Below are positions 48,406-57,211 of a stretch of DNA of 64,000 nucleotides, one piece after another (the stretch's first letter is position 1; every line of letters starts with the position of its first letter). The notes beneath the pieces are model-generated. The model searched no databases and was not told the DNA's origin. It saw nothing but the letters and a program-made list of their open reading frames with translations. The position numbers and the translations under genes are program-made. Source of the stretch: Burkholderia sp. HI2500 (GTDB lineage Bacteria > Pseudomonadota > Gammaproteobacteria > Burkholderiales > Burkholderiaceae); NCBI RefSeq assembly GCF_002223055.1, contig NZ_NKFL01000005.1, positions 930,001 to 994,000 on the forward strand. Reading direction: 5' to 3'.

Positions 48406-51003
48406 ATGTCCAAAGCACTGATCATTGCGGAAAAGCCTTCTGTCGCGAACGACATCGCACGCGCTTTGGGCGGCTTTACCAAGCATGACGAGTATTACGA
48501 GAGCGACGATTTCGTCCTTTCGTCCGCTGTCGGCCACCTGCTGGAAATCGCCGCCCCGGAAGAGTACGAGGTCAAGCGCGGGAAATGGAGCTTCGCGCAT
48601 CTGCCCGTCATCCCCCCGCATTTCGACCTGAACCCGATCGCAAAAAGCGAGTCGCGCCTCAAGGTGCTCACCAAGCTGTTGAAGCGCAAGGACGTCGACC
48701 GCCTGATCAACGCATGTGACGCGGGGCGCGAGGGCGAGCTGATTTTCCGCCTGATCGCGCAGCATGCGAAGGCGAAGCAGCCGGTCCAGCGCCTGTGGCT
48801 GCAGTCGATGACCCCGCAGGCGATCCGCGACGGCTTCGCGAACCTGCGCAGCGACGCGGACATGCTGCCGCTCGCCGACGCCGCACGCTGCCGCTCGGAA
48901 GCCGACTGGCTCGTCGGGATCAACGGCACCCGCGCGATGACCGCGTTCAACAGCAAGGGCGGCGGCTTCTTCCTGACGACAGTGGGCCGCGTTCAGACGC
49001 CAACGTTGTCGATCGTCGTCGAACGTGAAGAGAAAATCCGCCGCTTCGTCCCGCGCGACTACTGGGAAGTGAAGGCCGAATTCGCGTGCGCGGGCGGCTT
49101 CTACGAAGGCAAGTGGTACGACCCTAAATTCAAGCGCGACGAATTCGATCCGGAAAAGCGCGACTCCCGCCTGTGGAGCCTGCCGGCGGCCGAAACGATC
49201 GTCGCCGCGTGCCGCGACCAGATCGGCACGGTCTCCGAGGAATCGAAGCCGTCGACGCAGCTGTCGCCGCTGCTGTTCGACCTGACGAGCCTGCAGCGTG
49301 AAGCGAACAGCCGCTTCGGCTTCTCCGCGAAGAACACGCTCGGCCTCGCGCAGGCGCTGTATGAAAAGCACAAGGTGCTGACCTACCCGCGTACCGACGC
49401 GCGCGCGCTGCCGGAAGACTACCTGTCGACGGTCCAGTCCACGCTCGAGATGCTCAAGGAGAGCAACAACTACCTGCCGCACGCGAAGCAGGTGCTCGAC
49501 AAGGGCTGGGTGAAGCCGAACAAGCGGATCTTCGACAACTCGAAGATCAGCGACCACTTTGCAATCATCCCGACGCTGCAGGCGCCGAAGTCGCTGTCCG
49601 AGCCGGAGCAGAAGCTGTACGACATGGTCGTGAAGCGCTTCCTCGCCGTGTTCTTCCCGGCCGCCGAATTCCGCGTCACGACGCGGATCACCGAAGTCGC
49701 CGGCCATCACTTCAAGACCGAAGGCAAGGTGCTGGTCGAGCCGGGCTGGCTGCAGGTGTACGGCCGCGACGCCGAAGGCGCGGATGCGAACCTCGTGCCG
49801 GTGCAGAAGGACGAGAAGGTGAAGACGGACGAAATCGCCGCCGTCGCGCTCGTCACGAAGCCGCCCGCACGCTACTCGGAAGCGACGCTGCTGTCCGCGA
49901 TGGAAGGCGCGGGCAAGCTCGTCGAGGACGACGAACTGCGCGAGGCGATGGCCGCGAAGGGCCTCGGCACGCCGGCCACGCGCGCGGCGATCATCGAAGG
50001 CCTGCTCGGCGAGAAATACCTCGTGCGCGAAGGCCGCGAACTGATCCCGACCGCGAAGGCATTCCAGCTGATGACGCTGCTGCGCGGGCTCGGCGTGAAG
50101 GAACTCACCGCGCCCGAGCTTACCGGCGAATGGGAATACAAGCTGTCGCAGATGGAGCGCGGCAACCTCGGGCGCGAAGCGTTCATGCAGGAAATCGCCC
50201 GCATGACGCAGCAGATCGTCAAGCGCGCGAAGGAATACGATTCGGACACGATCCCCGGCGATTACGCGACGCTCGAGACGCCGTGCCCGAACTGCGGCGG
50301 CCAGGTGAAGGAAAACTACCGCCGCTTCGCGTGCACGAAGTGCGAGTTCTCGATCTCGAAGATCCCGGGCAGCCGGCAGTTCGAGATCGCGGAAGTCGAG
50401 GAGCTGCTGCGCGAGAAGACGATCGGCCCGCTGTCCGGCTTCCGCAGCAAGATGGGCCGCCCGTTCTCGGCGATCCTCAAGCTGTCCTTCGACGACGAGA
50501 CGAAGAACTACAAGCTCGAGTTCGATTTCGGCCAGGACACCGGCGGTGAGGAAGGCGAAGCGCCCGACTTTTCCGCACAGGAGCCGGTCGGCGCGTGCCC
50601 GAAGTGCAAGGGCCGCGTGTTCGAGCACGGGATGAGCTACGTGTGCGAGCACTCGGTGGCCAACCCGAAGACCTGCGATTTCCGCTCGGGCAAGGTGATC
50701 CTGCAGCAGGAAATCACGCGCGAGCAGATGGGCAAGCTGCTGGCCGACGGCCGCACGGATCTGCTGCCGAACTTCAAGTCGTCGCGCACGGGACGCAACT
50801 TCAAGGCCTTCCTCGTGAAGCAGCCGGACGGCAAGATCGGCTTCGAGTTCGAGAAGAAGGAGCCGAAGGCCGCTGCCGCGAAGAAGACGGCAAAATCGGC
50901 GACGAAGGATGCCGAAACCGTGACGGAAGGCGCCGAAGAGAAACCGGCACCGGCCCGCAAGACCGCCGCCCGCAAGACGACGGCGCGCAAGACGGGCTCG
51001 TGA
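48406..51003 (+). CDS. topB: DNA topoisomerase III
   Basis: An 865-residue type IA topoisomerase. The TOPRIM domain is at the N-terminus (MSKALIIAEKPSVANDIARAL; acidic triad in 'NACDAGREGELIFR'). The catalytic Tyr327 is in 'KVLTYPRTDARALP'. Two C-terminal zinc-ribbon-like repeats follow ('PCPNCGGQVKENYRRFACTKC' region and 'CPKCKGRVFEHGM...CEHS'). A Lys/Ala/Arg/Thr-rich tail ends ARKTAARKTTARKTGS. This domain set is the long TopB form common in Burkholderiales. A TATAAA hexamer about 55 nt upstream may be part of its promoter. Confidence 0.95.
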   Translation: MSKALIIAEKPSVANDIARALGGFTKHDEYYESDDFVLSSAVGHLLEIAAPEEYEVKRGKWSFAHLPVIPPHFDLNPIAKSESRLKVLTKLLKRKDVDRLINACDAGREGELIFRLIAQHAKAKQPVQRLWLQSMTPQAIRDGFANLRSDADMLPLADAARCRSEADWLVGINGTRAMTAFNSKGGGFFLTTVGRVQTPTLSIVVEREEKIRRFVPRDYWEVKAEFACAGGFYEGKWYDPKFKRDEFDPEKRDSRLWSLPAAETIVAACRDQIGTVSEESKPSTQLSPLLFDLTSLQREANSRFGFSAKNTLGLAQALYEKHKVLTYPRTDARALPEDYLSTVQSTLEMLKESNNYLPHAKQVLDKGWVKPNKRIFDNSKISDHFAIIPTLQAPKSLSEPEQKLYDMVVKRFLAVFFPAAEFRVTTRITEVAGHHFKTEGKVLVEPGWLQVYGRDAEGADANLVPVQKDEKVKTDEIAAVALVTKPPARYSEATLLSAMEGAGKLVEDDELREAMAAKGLGTPATRAAIIEGLLGEKYLVREGRELIPTAKAFQLMTLLRGLGVKELTAPELTGEWEYKLSQMERGNLGREAFMQEIARMTQQIVKRAKEYDSDTIPGDYATLETPCPNCGGQVKENYRRFACTKCEFSISKIPGSRQFEIAEVEELLREKTIGPLSGFRSKMGRPFSAILKLSFDDETKNYKLEFDFGQDTGGEEGEAPDFSAQEPVGACPKCKGRVFEHGMSYVCEHSVANPKTCDFRSGKVILQQEITREQMGKLLADGRTDLLPNFKSSRTGRNFKAFLVKQPDGKIGFEFEKKEPKAAAAKKTAKSATKDAETVTEGAEEKPAPARKTAARKTTARKTGS

Positions 51004-51054
51004 CGGCCTGGCGGCCGGGCTCCCCGGCCATGCCGAACTCTGGCAGGCAGCCAT

Positions 51055-51090
51055 AAAAAAACGCGGATCGATTGCTCGATCCGCGTTTTT
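51055..51090 (+). terminator. Rho-independent terminator after topB
   Basis: Stem ACGCGGATCGA (51061-51071) with TCGATCCGCGT (51076-51086), loop TTGC. It is flanked by an A run and a T run, so it may act on both strands for topB and the convergent LysR gene. Confidence 0.93.
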
Positions 51091-51129
51091 CTTTGTGCCG
51101 GCGGCAACCGCCGCCAGGCCGTCGTGCCG

Positions 51130-52179
51130 TTACAGCGGCGACGGCGCCGCAACGCGCGTGCGCGGCGAACGCGGCAGACGCGGCGACAGGTTCGGGTCGG
51201 CCGCTTCCGGCTGCTCGGCACGTGTCTCGACACCGATCGGCGCGAGCGCCGAACTCTGCGCGGCCCACTGCTCGCCCATCGTCGCGTCGGTCGAGTGGCT
51301 GAAATGCTCGACGAGGTGGTCGATGAACGTGCGCACCTTCGCGGGCAGATGGCGCCGGCTCGGGTAAGCGATGTTGATCTCGACCTGCGGCAGCCGGAAA
51401 TCCGGCAGCAGCCGCACGAGCGCGCCGCGCGCGATATCGCCGCCGATCAGGTAGCTCGGCAGAATCGCGACCCCCATCCCGAGCAGCGCGAACTGGCGCA
51501 GCATCGCGGTGTTGTTCGCGACGATCACATTGGTCGGGCGCACGCGCACTTCGCCGTCCGGCCCCGTGAACACACGCTCGTCACCCCAGTATTCGGTCGG
51601 CAGGCTCAGGCTCGGGTGCTCGGCGAGATGCTCCGGATGGGTCGGTACGCCGTGCTTCTCCAGATAGCTCGGCGTCGCGCACACGGTCATGCAGCCGGTG
51701 GTCAGGCGCCGCGTGACGATGCTCGCGCTGCGCATCTGGCGCGTGACGACGATGCCGACGTCGAAGCCTTCCTCGACGAGATCGACCTGCCGGTCGACCA
51801 GCGTGAGATCCGGCACCACTTTCGGGAAATTCTCCGTGTACGACTGCAACACGGGCGCGAGGTTGTGCAGGCCGAACACGACAGGCGCAACGATGCGCAA
51901 CGTTCCGACCGGCTCGTGATTGCGCGCAACGACCATCTGCTCGACGTCCTCGAGCTCATCGAGGATCTGGCGAGCACGCTCCAGATAGACCTGGCCCGAC
52001 TCCGTCAGGGAAAGGCTGCGCGTGGTGCGGTTCAGCAAACGCGTGCCGAGCCGGCCTTCCAGATCGGCGACGTGACGCGTCGCGACCGCGTTGGAGATAT
52101 CCATTGCACTCGCGGCCCGCGCAAAACTGCCGAGATCTGCAACCTTGACGAACACGCGCATCGACTGCAAATGATCCAT
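51130..52179 (-). CDS. LysR family transcriptional regulator
   Basis: A 349-residue LTTR. The N-terminal winged helix reads 'MDHLQSMRVFVKVADLGSFARAASAM...NAVATRHVADLEGRLGTRLLNRTTRSLSLTE'. A linker helix and a periplasmic-binding-type effector domain (about 90-295) follow. About 50 extra residues at the C-terminus (from about 300, Ala/Pro/Arg-rich) are not part of the usual fold. It diverges from the D-2-hydroxyacid dehydrogenase gene, which it may control. Confidence 0.9.
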   Translation of the reverse strand: MDHLQSMRVFVKVADLGSFARAASAMDISNAVATRHVADLEGRLGTRLLNRTTRSLSLTESGQVYLERARQILDELEDVEQMVVARNHEPVGTLRIVAPVVFGLHNLAPVLQSYTENFPKVVPDLTLVDRQVDLVEEGFDVGIVVTRQMRSASIVTRRLTTGCMTVCATPSYLEKHGVPTHPEHLAEHPSLSLPTEYWGDERVFTGPDGEVRVRPTNVIVANNTAMLRQFALLGMGVAILPSYLIGGDIARGALVRLLPDFRLPQVEINIAYPSRRHLPAKVRTFIDHLVEHFSHSTDATMGEQWAAQSSALAPIGVETRAEQPEAADPNLSPRLPRSPRTRVAAPSPL

Positions 52180-52605
52180 AAACGACTCCTGCCGCTGTTA
52201 CAACTTCAAAAAGATGAAGCAAATGCGTAATTCTCCTACGACAGCGGAAATGATGCAGAGTTGCTCAACAAGGCCCCGGTTGACGATAAAAATAGTCAAA
52301 AATCCTCGCCTTATGCGGATAGTTGATCCAATTATTCTGATTGGAGCAACAATTGGGTGAACCTCGTCGAGTAAGTGGCCGAATCAGGAAGGACGTATTT
52401 GATGCGACACAACAGCGCACCCTTCCACCCGTCGCGCAAGCGGCGCCGGGTCAGGCCGCCGCCAATTGCGGCGGAGCGTAACAACCTGTTAAAAAGACAC
52501 CATGAAGGCGGCCGACGTAGCATCATGTCGGCCCCGGCCGGGCGGGACGGGTGCGCGACGTGCGCCGCCGCCACCGCCGCTTTCAACGCGCGACACCCGC
52601 TCACC
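52180..52605. other. Divergent intergenic region, LysR regulator / hydroxyacid dehydrogenase
   Basis: About 425 bases, AT-rich at 52200-52380 and then GC-rich. A 16-bp inverted repeat CTTCA-N6-TGAAG (52204-52219) lies just upstream of the regulator start, a possible LysR site. TTGATC at 52323 could be a -35 for the dehydrogenase but has no good -10. The dehydrogenase frame is open upstream to 52375; that stretch is not family-like. Confidence 0.45.
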
Positions 52606-53619
52606 ATGAAAATTGCCATCCTCGACGACTACCAGGACGCCGTCCGCAAGCTGAACTGCTTCGAGATGCTTGCCGACCACGACGTGAAGGTCTTCAACAA
52701 TACGGTGCGCGGATTGGGACAGCTCGCCAGCCGTCTGGCGGAAGTCGAGGCGCTCGTGCTGATTCGCGAACGGACCCCGATTTCGTCGCAACTGCTCGCC
52801 AAGCTGCCGAACCTGCGCATGATCAGCCAGACCGGACGCATTTCGAGCCACATCGATCTCGAGGCGTGTACCGACCGCGGCATCGCCGTGCTCGAAGGCA
52901 CCGGCTCGCCAATTGCCCCCGCGGAACTGACCTGGGCGCTCGTGATGGCCGCCCAGCGCCGCATTCCGCAATACGTCGCGAACCTGAAGCAAGGCGCGTG
53001 GCAACAGTCGGGCCTGAAGACGTCGGCGATGCCGCCGAACTTCGGCCTCGGCCAGGTGCTGCGCGGCCAGACGCTCGGCATCTGGGGCTACGGCAAGATC
53101 GGCCGGCTCGTCGCCGGCTACGGCAAGGCGTTCGGGATGAACGTGCTGATCTGGGGCCGCGAGCATTCGCTCGAGGCCGCGCGCGCCGACGGCTATACGG
53201 CCGCCGAAAGCCGCGAAGCGCTGTTCGAGCAGAGCGACGTGCTGTCGCTGCACCTGCGCCTGCATGACGACACGCGCGGGATCGTGAAGCAGGAAGACCT
53301 GATGCGGATGAAGCCGACGTCGCTGCTCGTCAACACGAGCCGTGCCGAATTGCTCGAGGAAAATGCACTGGTCAACGCGCTGTCGCACAACCGCCCGGGG
53401 ATGGTCGCGATCGACGTGTTCGAGAGCGAGCCGATCCTGCAGGGCTACAGCCTGCTGCGGATGGAAAACGTGATCTGCACGCCGCACATCGGCTACGTCG
53501 AGCGCGAAAGCTACGAGCTCTACTTCAGCGCGGCATTCCGGAACATTCTGGCGTTCGACCAGGGCGACATGTCGAGCGTCGTCAACCCGGAAGCACTGAC
53601 GCCGCGCCGCGTGCGCTGA
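52606..53619 (+). CDS. D-2-hydroxyacid dehydrogenase, NAD-dependent (phosphoglycerate dehydrogenase-like)
   Basis: A 337-residue enzyme starting MKIAILDDYQDAVRKL. The NAD-binding motif is GIWGYGKIGRLVAGY, with catalytic Arg in 'LVNTSRAELLEE', Glu in 'VFESEPI' and His in 'CTPHIGYVERES'. It belongs to the SerA/formate-dehydrogenase-like family acting on D-2-hydroxy acids; the substrate is not clear. The ATG at 52606 starts the catalytic domain directly. It diverges from a LysR regulator. Confidence 0.9.
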   Translation: MKIAILDDYQDAVRKLNCFEMLADHDVKVFNNTVRGLGQLASRLAEVEALVLIRERTPISSQLLAKLPNLRMISQTGRISSHIDLEACTDRGIAVLEGTGSPIAPAELTWALVMAAQRRIPQYVANLKQGAWQQSGLKTSAMPPNFGLGQVLRGQTLGIWGYGKIGRLVAGYGKAFGMNVLIWGREHSLEAARADGYTAAESREALFEQSDVLSLHLRLHDDTRGIVKQEDLMRMKPTSLLVNTSRAELLEENALVNALSHNRPGMVAIDVFESEPILQGYSLLRMENVICTPHIGYVERESYELYFSAAFRNILAFDQGDMSSVVNPEALTPRRVR

Positions 53620-53626
53620 GCGCCGC

Positions 53627-53649
53627 GGGCCGCGCCTGCCGCGCGGCCC
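53627..53649. terminator. Hairpin between convergent genes (weak terminator)
   Basis: A 9-bp stem, GGGCCGCGC (53627-53635) with GCGCGGCCC (53641-53649), with no T tract. It lies between two convergent stops. Possibly a terminator. Confidence 0.35.
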
Positions 53650-53677
53650 CGCTTCCTGCTCCTCCTGCTTCCCGTCT

Positions 53678-54544
53678 TCAGGCGGCCACGCGGCCGCCCG
53701 TCATCGCGCCGACGCGCGTGAGGAAATGCTCGCCGTCGCGCCGCCCGAGGTCGTACGCATGCCGCATCTGCGACGGGCTCGTGTAATCCCAACTCGAAAT
53801 CGGCACCTTGCTCGACGGCTGGACGTACAGCCGTCGCTGCTCGCCGTGCGCGACCGTGAACATCTGCGGGCGCGGGTACAGCCGCGTGACGAGCACCAGC
53901 ACGTCGCCGGGCGTCGGGTCGAGCGCGTCGACCGGCACGTTGTCGACCATCCCGCCATCCAGCACGGGCCGGCCGCCGCGGCGCAGCACCGGCGTGAACG
54001 GCGGCGTGCAGGACGACTGCAGGATCAGATCGGCGAGATCGTCGACGCGCGCGCAGGCCTGCGCGCGCACGAATTCCGGCCGAAAGCCGAGCGAGCGCCC
54101 GAGCGTCGGGTGCAGCGTCTTGCGCACGTACTTCTCGATGTTGTACGCGACGAGCCCGGCGGCCACCGCGCTGCGCGCGCCGAGCCAGCGTGGCACATGC
54201 GACACGCCGATGCGGATCTCCGGCGCCGCGGCCAGCTTCGCGAACGGCTCGCCGTAGATGTCGAGCAGCGCCTGGCGGTAAATCCGGTAATGCGGAAACA
54301 CGGGCTCGCGCCCGAACAGGTTGCCCCAGTACGCGTTCTTCCGGTTGTGGCGCAGCGCCTCTTCGTAATAGCGCATCACCCAGGCGGCGTCGCGCGTATA
54401 CAGCATGCACGCGGTCGCCGCGCCGGCCGAGATGCCGGTGATCACGCGCGGGCGCAGGCCGAGCGCCGGCTGGGCGACGTCCCAGAAGCCAGCCTGCCAC
54501 CAGCAGCGATTACCGCCGCCCGCAAAGACGATCTGGTCGAACAT
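53678..54544 (-). CDS. Patatin-like phospholipase
   Basis: A 288-residue patatin-fold lipase. The oxyanion loop is FAGGGNRCWWQAG (Gly-rich, residues 8-11), the nucleophile elbow is Gly37-Ile-Ser39-Ala-Gly41, and the catalytic Asp is in 'RPVLDGGMVDNVP'. There is no signal peptide. It lies 8 nt downstream of a PaaI-like thioesterase, so the two probably act together on acyl lipids. Confidence 0.9.
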   Translation of the reverse strand: MFDQIVFAGGGNRCWWQAGFWDVAQPALGLRPRVITGISAGAATACMLYTRDAAWVMRYYEEALRHNRKNAYWGNLFGREPVFPHYRIYRQALLDIYGEPFAKLAAAPEIRIGVSHVPRWLGARSAVAAGLVAYNIEKYVRKTLHPTLGRSLGFRPEFVRAQACARVDDLADLILQSSCTPPFTPVLRRGGRPVLDGGMVDNVPVDALDPTPGDVLVLVTRLYPRPQMFTVAHGEQRRLYVQPSSKVPISSWDYTSPSQMRHAYDLGRRDGEHFLTRVGAMTGGRVAA

Positions 54545-54552
54545 CGCGCCGC

Positions 54553-54957
54553 TCAGCTGACGAGCGCGTAGGTCGACGTCGCGTGAACGGCCATCTTGCC
54601 GTCCTCGTCGAACAGTTCGACTTCGCCGAACACGAGATTGCGGCCCATCCGCAGCACGCGTGCGGTGACGAGCACGTCGCCCTTGCGCACGGGCCGCATG
54701 AAGTTCGTGTTCAGCGATACGGTGGTCATCGGCCGGAACTCGCCGAGCGCGACCGAGATCGCGACCACCATCGCGGTGTCGGCGGCCGCCGTGAACACCT
54801 GGCCGCAGATGATGCCGCCCGAATGGCGGAATTCGCCGGAAAACGGCAGGCGCAGCGTGACGCTGTCGTCGCCGATCGACACGGGAACCAGACCGAGCGA
54901 GCGGACCCAGGGGGCCAGCAGGCGATCCAGCAATTCGCGGACTGCGTTTTCGTCCAT
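54553..54957 (-). CDS. PaaI-family hotdog thioesterase
   Basis: A 134-residue single hotdog domain. It contains 'FRHSGGIICGQVFTAAADTAMVVAIS', the PaaI-type motif with G-G and the catalytic-acid position, 'TVSLNTNFMRPVRKGDVLVTARVLRMGRN' and 'VHATSTYALVS'. Likely hydrolyses acyl-CoA; the substrate is unknown. First gene of a pair with the patatin gene. Confidence 0.88.
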   Translation of the reverse strand: MDENAVRELLDRLLAPWVRSLGLVPVSIGDDSVTLRLPFSGEFRHSGGIICGQVFTAAADTAMVVAISVALGEFRPMTTVSLNTNFMRPVRKGDVLVTARVLRMGRNLVFGEVELFDEDGKMAVHATSTYALVS

Positions 54958-55106
54958 CTTCGGGAAGCCCAGAAAGCGTTGCGCGACCGCCGCGCAACAC
55001 GTGTGGCGTCATCATACCGGGAGCGCGAAAACTGCGATCGCTCGTGATCGGGCCGGCAACTGCCGTCGTGGTGACGAAATATTTTCAGGAAATTTGCAGA
55101 AAGGGC

Positions 55107-55135
55107 TTGCAAGACCCGAAATACCCGTGCATAAT
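55107..55135 (+). promoter_or_regulatory. Promoter of tRNA-Lys
   Basis: -35 TTGCAA (55107-55112), exactly 17 nt, -10 CATAAT (55130-55135). The tRNA starts 14 nt after the -10. Confidence 0.75.
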
Positions 55136-55148
55136 CTTTCTTCTGTTG

Positions 55149-55224
55149 GGGGCGTTAGCTCAGTTGGTAGAGCAGCGGACTCTTAATCCGTAGGTCGAGT
55201 GTTCGAGTCACTCACGCCCCACCA
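55149..55224 (+). tRNA. tRNA-Lys (anticodon CUU), CCA encoded
   Basis: A 76-nt cloverleaf. The acceptor GGGGCGT (55149-55155) pairs perfectly with ACGCCCC, and CCA is encoded at 55222-55224. The anticodon arm is CGGACTCTTAATCCG, with loop CTCTTAA, giving anticodon CTT. The T-arm is GAGTG-TTCGAGT-CACTC. It reads AAG codons, which dominate in this GC-rich genome. Confidence 0.95.
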
Positions 55225-55233
55225 GGAATTCCG

Positions 55234-55270
55234 AAGCCCGGTTAGCGAAAGCTAACCGGGCTTTTTCCTT
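55234..55270 (+). terminator. Terminator after tRNA-Lys
   Basis: A perfect 12-bp stem, AGCCCGGTTAGC (55235-55246) with GCTAACCGGGCT (55251-55262), loop GAAA, then TTTTT. Confidence 0.93.
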
Positions 55271-55555
55271 TTCCGCCGTCGCACGCGCGGCGCGCGTCCT
55301 GTCGCAGTACGCCATCGCACGCCTGTTCCACATCGTTTCCGCTAGAATCGTCCGACAAATATCACACGACCGGCGCAGGCACTGCCGTTTGCCCGCCGGC
55401 ACTGAGAGAACATGGGACGTCAGACATGGAAGCATGTAACCGAGACGCGACCATTCAGAGAGCCTGGTTGCGCCGATATCGGCCGGTCCGTGAGGACACG
55501 CCATTCCCCCGATCACACCGGCATCCGCAGTGCGACGCACGAACCGGATCCGGCC

Positions 55556-56461
55556 ATGCCGGGTAAGGACGCGCTTGTCGCCATGGCGCTCGGCGTCGTA
55601 CTGCTCGTACTGGCAGGCGTGCTCGCCGTCACGACCGGCCAGGCGACCGGTCATCTGGTCCGCACGCCGGGCACGGTCGTCCGTATCGTGCAGGACAGCG
55701 ACGCGATGCGCGCGTACCGGCCGATCGTCGCGTATCTCGCGAACGACGGCCAGCGCCGCGAGGTCGCTGGCAATACCGCGTCGACCACCCCCGCCTACGA
55801 CATCGGCGAGAACGTCGAGGTCCTGCTCGATCCCGTCCATCCCGAGCGCCCCGCGCTGATCGACGATTTCGCGCAACGCTGGTTTCCGGCGGCGGTGGCG
55901 GCGCTGCTCGCCGTCGCGTCGTTCGCGATCGGCGCCCTGCTGATCGCCGGCAAGCGCCACCGCATGCAATCCGATGCGCCGCCCGCCCGGGCCGAGCGCA
56001 AGCAGGCGCGACGCCGCTGGGATATCGCGATCGTGCTGATTCCGATCACGATCGGCACGGGCTTCATTGCCGGTGCCGGCGCAGCCGGCCTGCGTCAGTG
56101 GCAGATCGCCCACCACTACGCGCGCTCAACCGGCCACGTCGTCGAGATCGCAAAAAATGCGCGATCGGCCCGCTCGCGCACGTCGCTGTATTCGGCGATC
56201 GTCGCGTTCACGACCGACAGCGGACGCCGGATCACGTTCGCCCAGGGCGCGGCGTCGTCGCATCCGGGCCTGCAGGAAGGCGAAGCGGTCAACGTGCTGT
56301 ACGACCCCGTCACCCCCGAGCGCGCGGTCGTCGACCGCTTCTGGGATCGCTGGGGCCTCACGGCCATCCTGCTCGCAATCGGTGCGCCGTTCCTCGCGGC
56401 CGGGCTGTTCGTCGCCGCGACGCTGTGGCCGGAGCATCGGTCGCACGAGGTCGCCCCATGA
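55556..56461 (+). CDS. DUF3592-type membrane protein with two repeated units
   Basis: About 301 residues from the ATG at 55556. Two similar halves are seen, each with a hydrophobic helix, a beta-rich segment, then a second helix. Half one has helices about 6-25 and 107-125, with 'TGHLVRTPGTVVRIVQDSD...YRPIVAYLANDGQRREVAGNTAS' between. Half two has helices about 160-180 and 270-292, with 'STGHVVEIAKNARSARSRTSLYSAIVAFTTDSGRRITFAQGAASS'. Both contain 'G..V.VLYDPV.PERA'-like motifs typical of DUF3592. Function unknown. An upstream ATG at 55412 would add 48 residues. Confidence 0.78.
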   Translation: MPGKDALVAMALGVVLLVLAGVLAVTTGQATGHLVRTPGTVVRIVQDSDAMRAYRPIVAYLANDGQRREVAGNTASTTPAYDIGENVEVLLDPVHPERPALIDDFAQRWFPAAVAALLAVASFAIGALLIAGKRHRMQSDAPPARAERKQARRRWDIAIVLIPITIGTGFIAGAGAAGLRQWQIAHHYARSTGHVVEIAKNARSARSRTSLYSAIVAFTTDSGRRITFAQGAASSHPGLQEGEAVNVLYDPVTPERAVVDRFWDRWGLTAILLAIGAPFLAAGLFVAATLWPEHRSHEVAP

Positions 56462-56515
56462 TGCTCGCGCGCCGGCCGCACATCGCGTGGCACGACAAGC
56501 GGTACGGCGCGCGCG

Positions 56516-57130
56516 TCACCGCTCCCTGAACGCCTCCACCTTCGCGCGGTTCCCGCATGTGCGCATGTCGCACCAGCGGCGCCCGACGCCGCGGCCGCGA
56601 TCGACGAAGAACCACGTGCACCGGCCGCACTGCCTCACCCGCGCGAAATCGTCGCTGCGCAGCAGTTGCTCGAAGCCGAGTGCGGCCGCGTCGACCCAGC
56701 GCGACGCGGCACGCGCGTCGGGCCGCCACGCGAACCGGCCGTCGACCGCATCGAACGCGCTGCGCCCGATCGCCTCGCGAATCGCGACGGCGAGCCGGTC
56801 CGCCGCGCGCGCGCCGGTCGTGCCGCCGCCTCCGGCCGTCAGGTGCGAGATTGCCGTGTAGGCATCCTCGCGAAAGCGATGCAGCGCCGCCAGCGCGTCC
56901 GCGTCGTCCTGCCGCGCATGACGCAGCATCCGCGCCAGATCGGCCGGCGCCAGCAGCCCCGATCGTTCCGCCCACGCATGCACGGCCGGCCAGTCGACGA
57001 GCTTGTCCGCGTCGCGCGTCTTGCCCGTATCGGCCACCGTGTTGAGGAAATCGAGCGCCGGATGGCCGCCGACGAAATCGGCTGAACCCCATGCGTGCGC
57101 GGCCCGCGCGGACTCGTGTCGAGTAACCAT
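56516..57130 (-). CDS. CGNR zinc-finger regulator (ABATE + CGNR domains)
   Basis: 204 residues. An N-terminal ABATE domain (about 1-130, 'GGHPALDFLNTVAD...') leads to a C-terminal CGNR zinc finger reading 'RQCGRCTWFFVDRGRGVGRRWCDMRTCGNRAKVEAF' (Cys167, Cys170, Cys186, Cys191). Such proteins are presumed transcription regulators. It diverges from an alpha/beta hydrolase gene, and a 9+9 bp inverted repeat lies between them, so it probably controls that gene and itself. Confidence 0.87.
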   Translation of the reverse strand: MVTRHESARAAHAWGSADFVGGHPALDFLNTVADTGKTRDADKLVDWPAVHAWAERSGLLAPADLARMLRHARQDDADALAALHRFREDAYTAISHLTAGGGGTTGARAADRLAVAIREAIGRSAFDAVDGRFAWRPDARAASRWVDAAALGFEQLLRSDDFARVRQCGRCTWFFVDRGRGVGRRWCDMRTCGNRAKVEAFRER

Positions 57131-57170
57131 TTATTTTCACCTATCGGTTTCATACCCGGGCAATCGGGAG

Positions 57171-57197
57171 TAACCTGTTAACAACCAAAACAGGTTA
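57171..57197. promoter_or_regulatory. Inverted-repeat operator in the CGNR/hydrolase divergent region
   Basis: A perfect 9-bp inverted repeat, TAACCTGTT (57171-57179) and AACAGGTTA (57189-57197), with a 9-nt spacer, ends 14 nt before the hydrolase ATG. Its size and position suggest a dimeric repressor site, presumably for the CGNR protein. That assignment is inferred. Confidence 0.6.
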
Positions 57198-57211
57198 GCA
57201 CGGAGAGGCCG

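Noticed and set aside
48343..51054. A 903-codon open frame on the minus strand opposite topB
   Set aside because: Mirror frame of topB with Leu/Arg/His low-complexity sequence; no RBS or known motif.
52375..52605. N-terminal extension of the D-2-hydroxyacid dehydrogenase
   Set aside because: The frame is open, but the extension is Arg/Pro/Ala-rich and family members start at MKIAILDDY.
55149..55270. Attachment site at tRNA-Lys
   Set aside because: No second copy of the tRNA 3' end and no integrase gene in the window.
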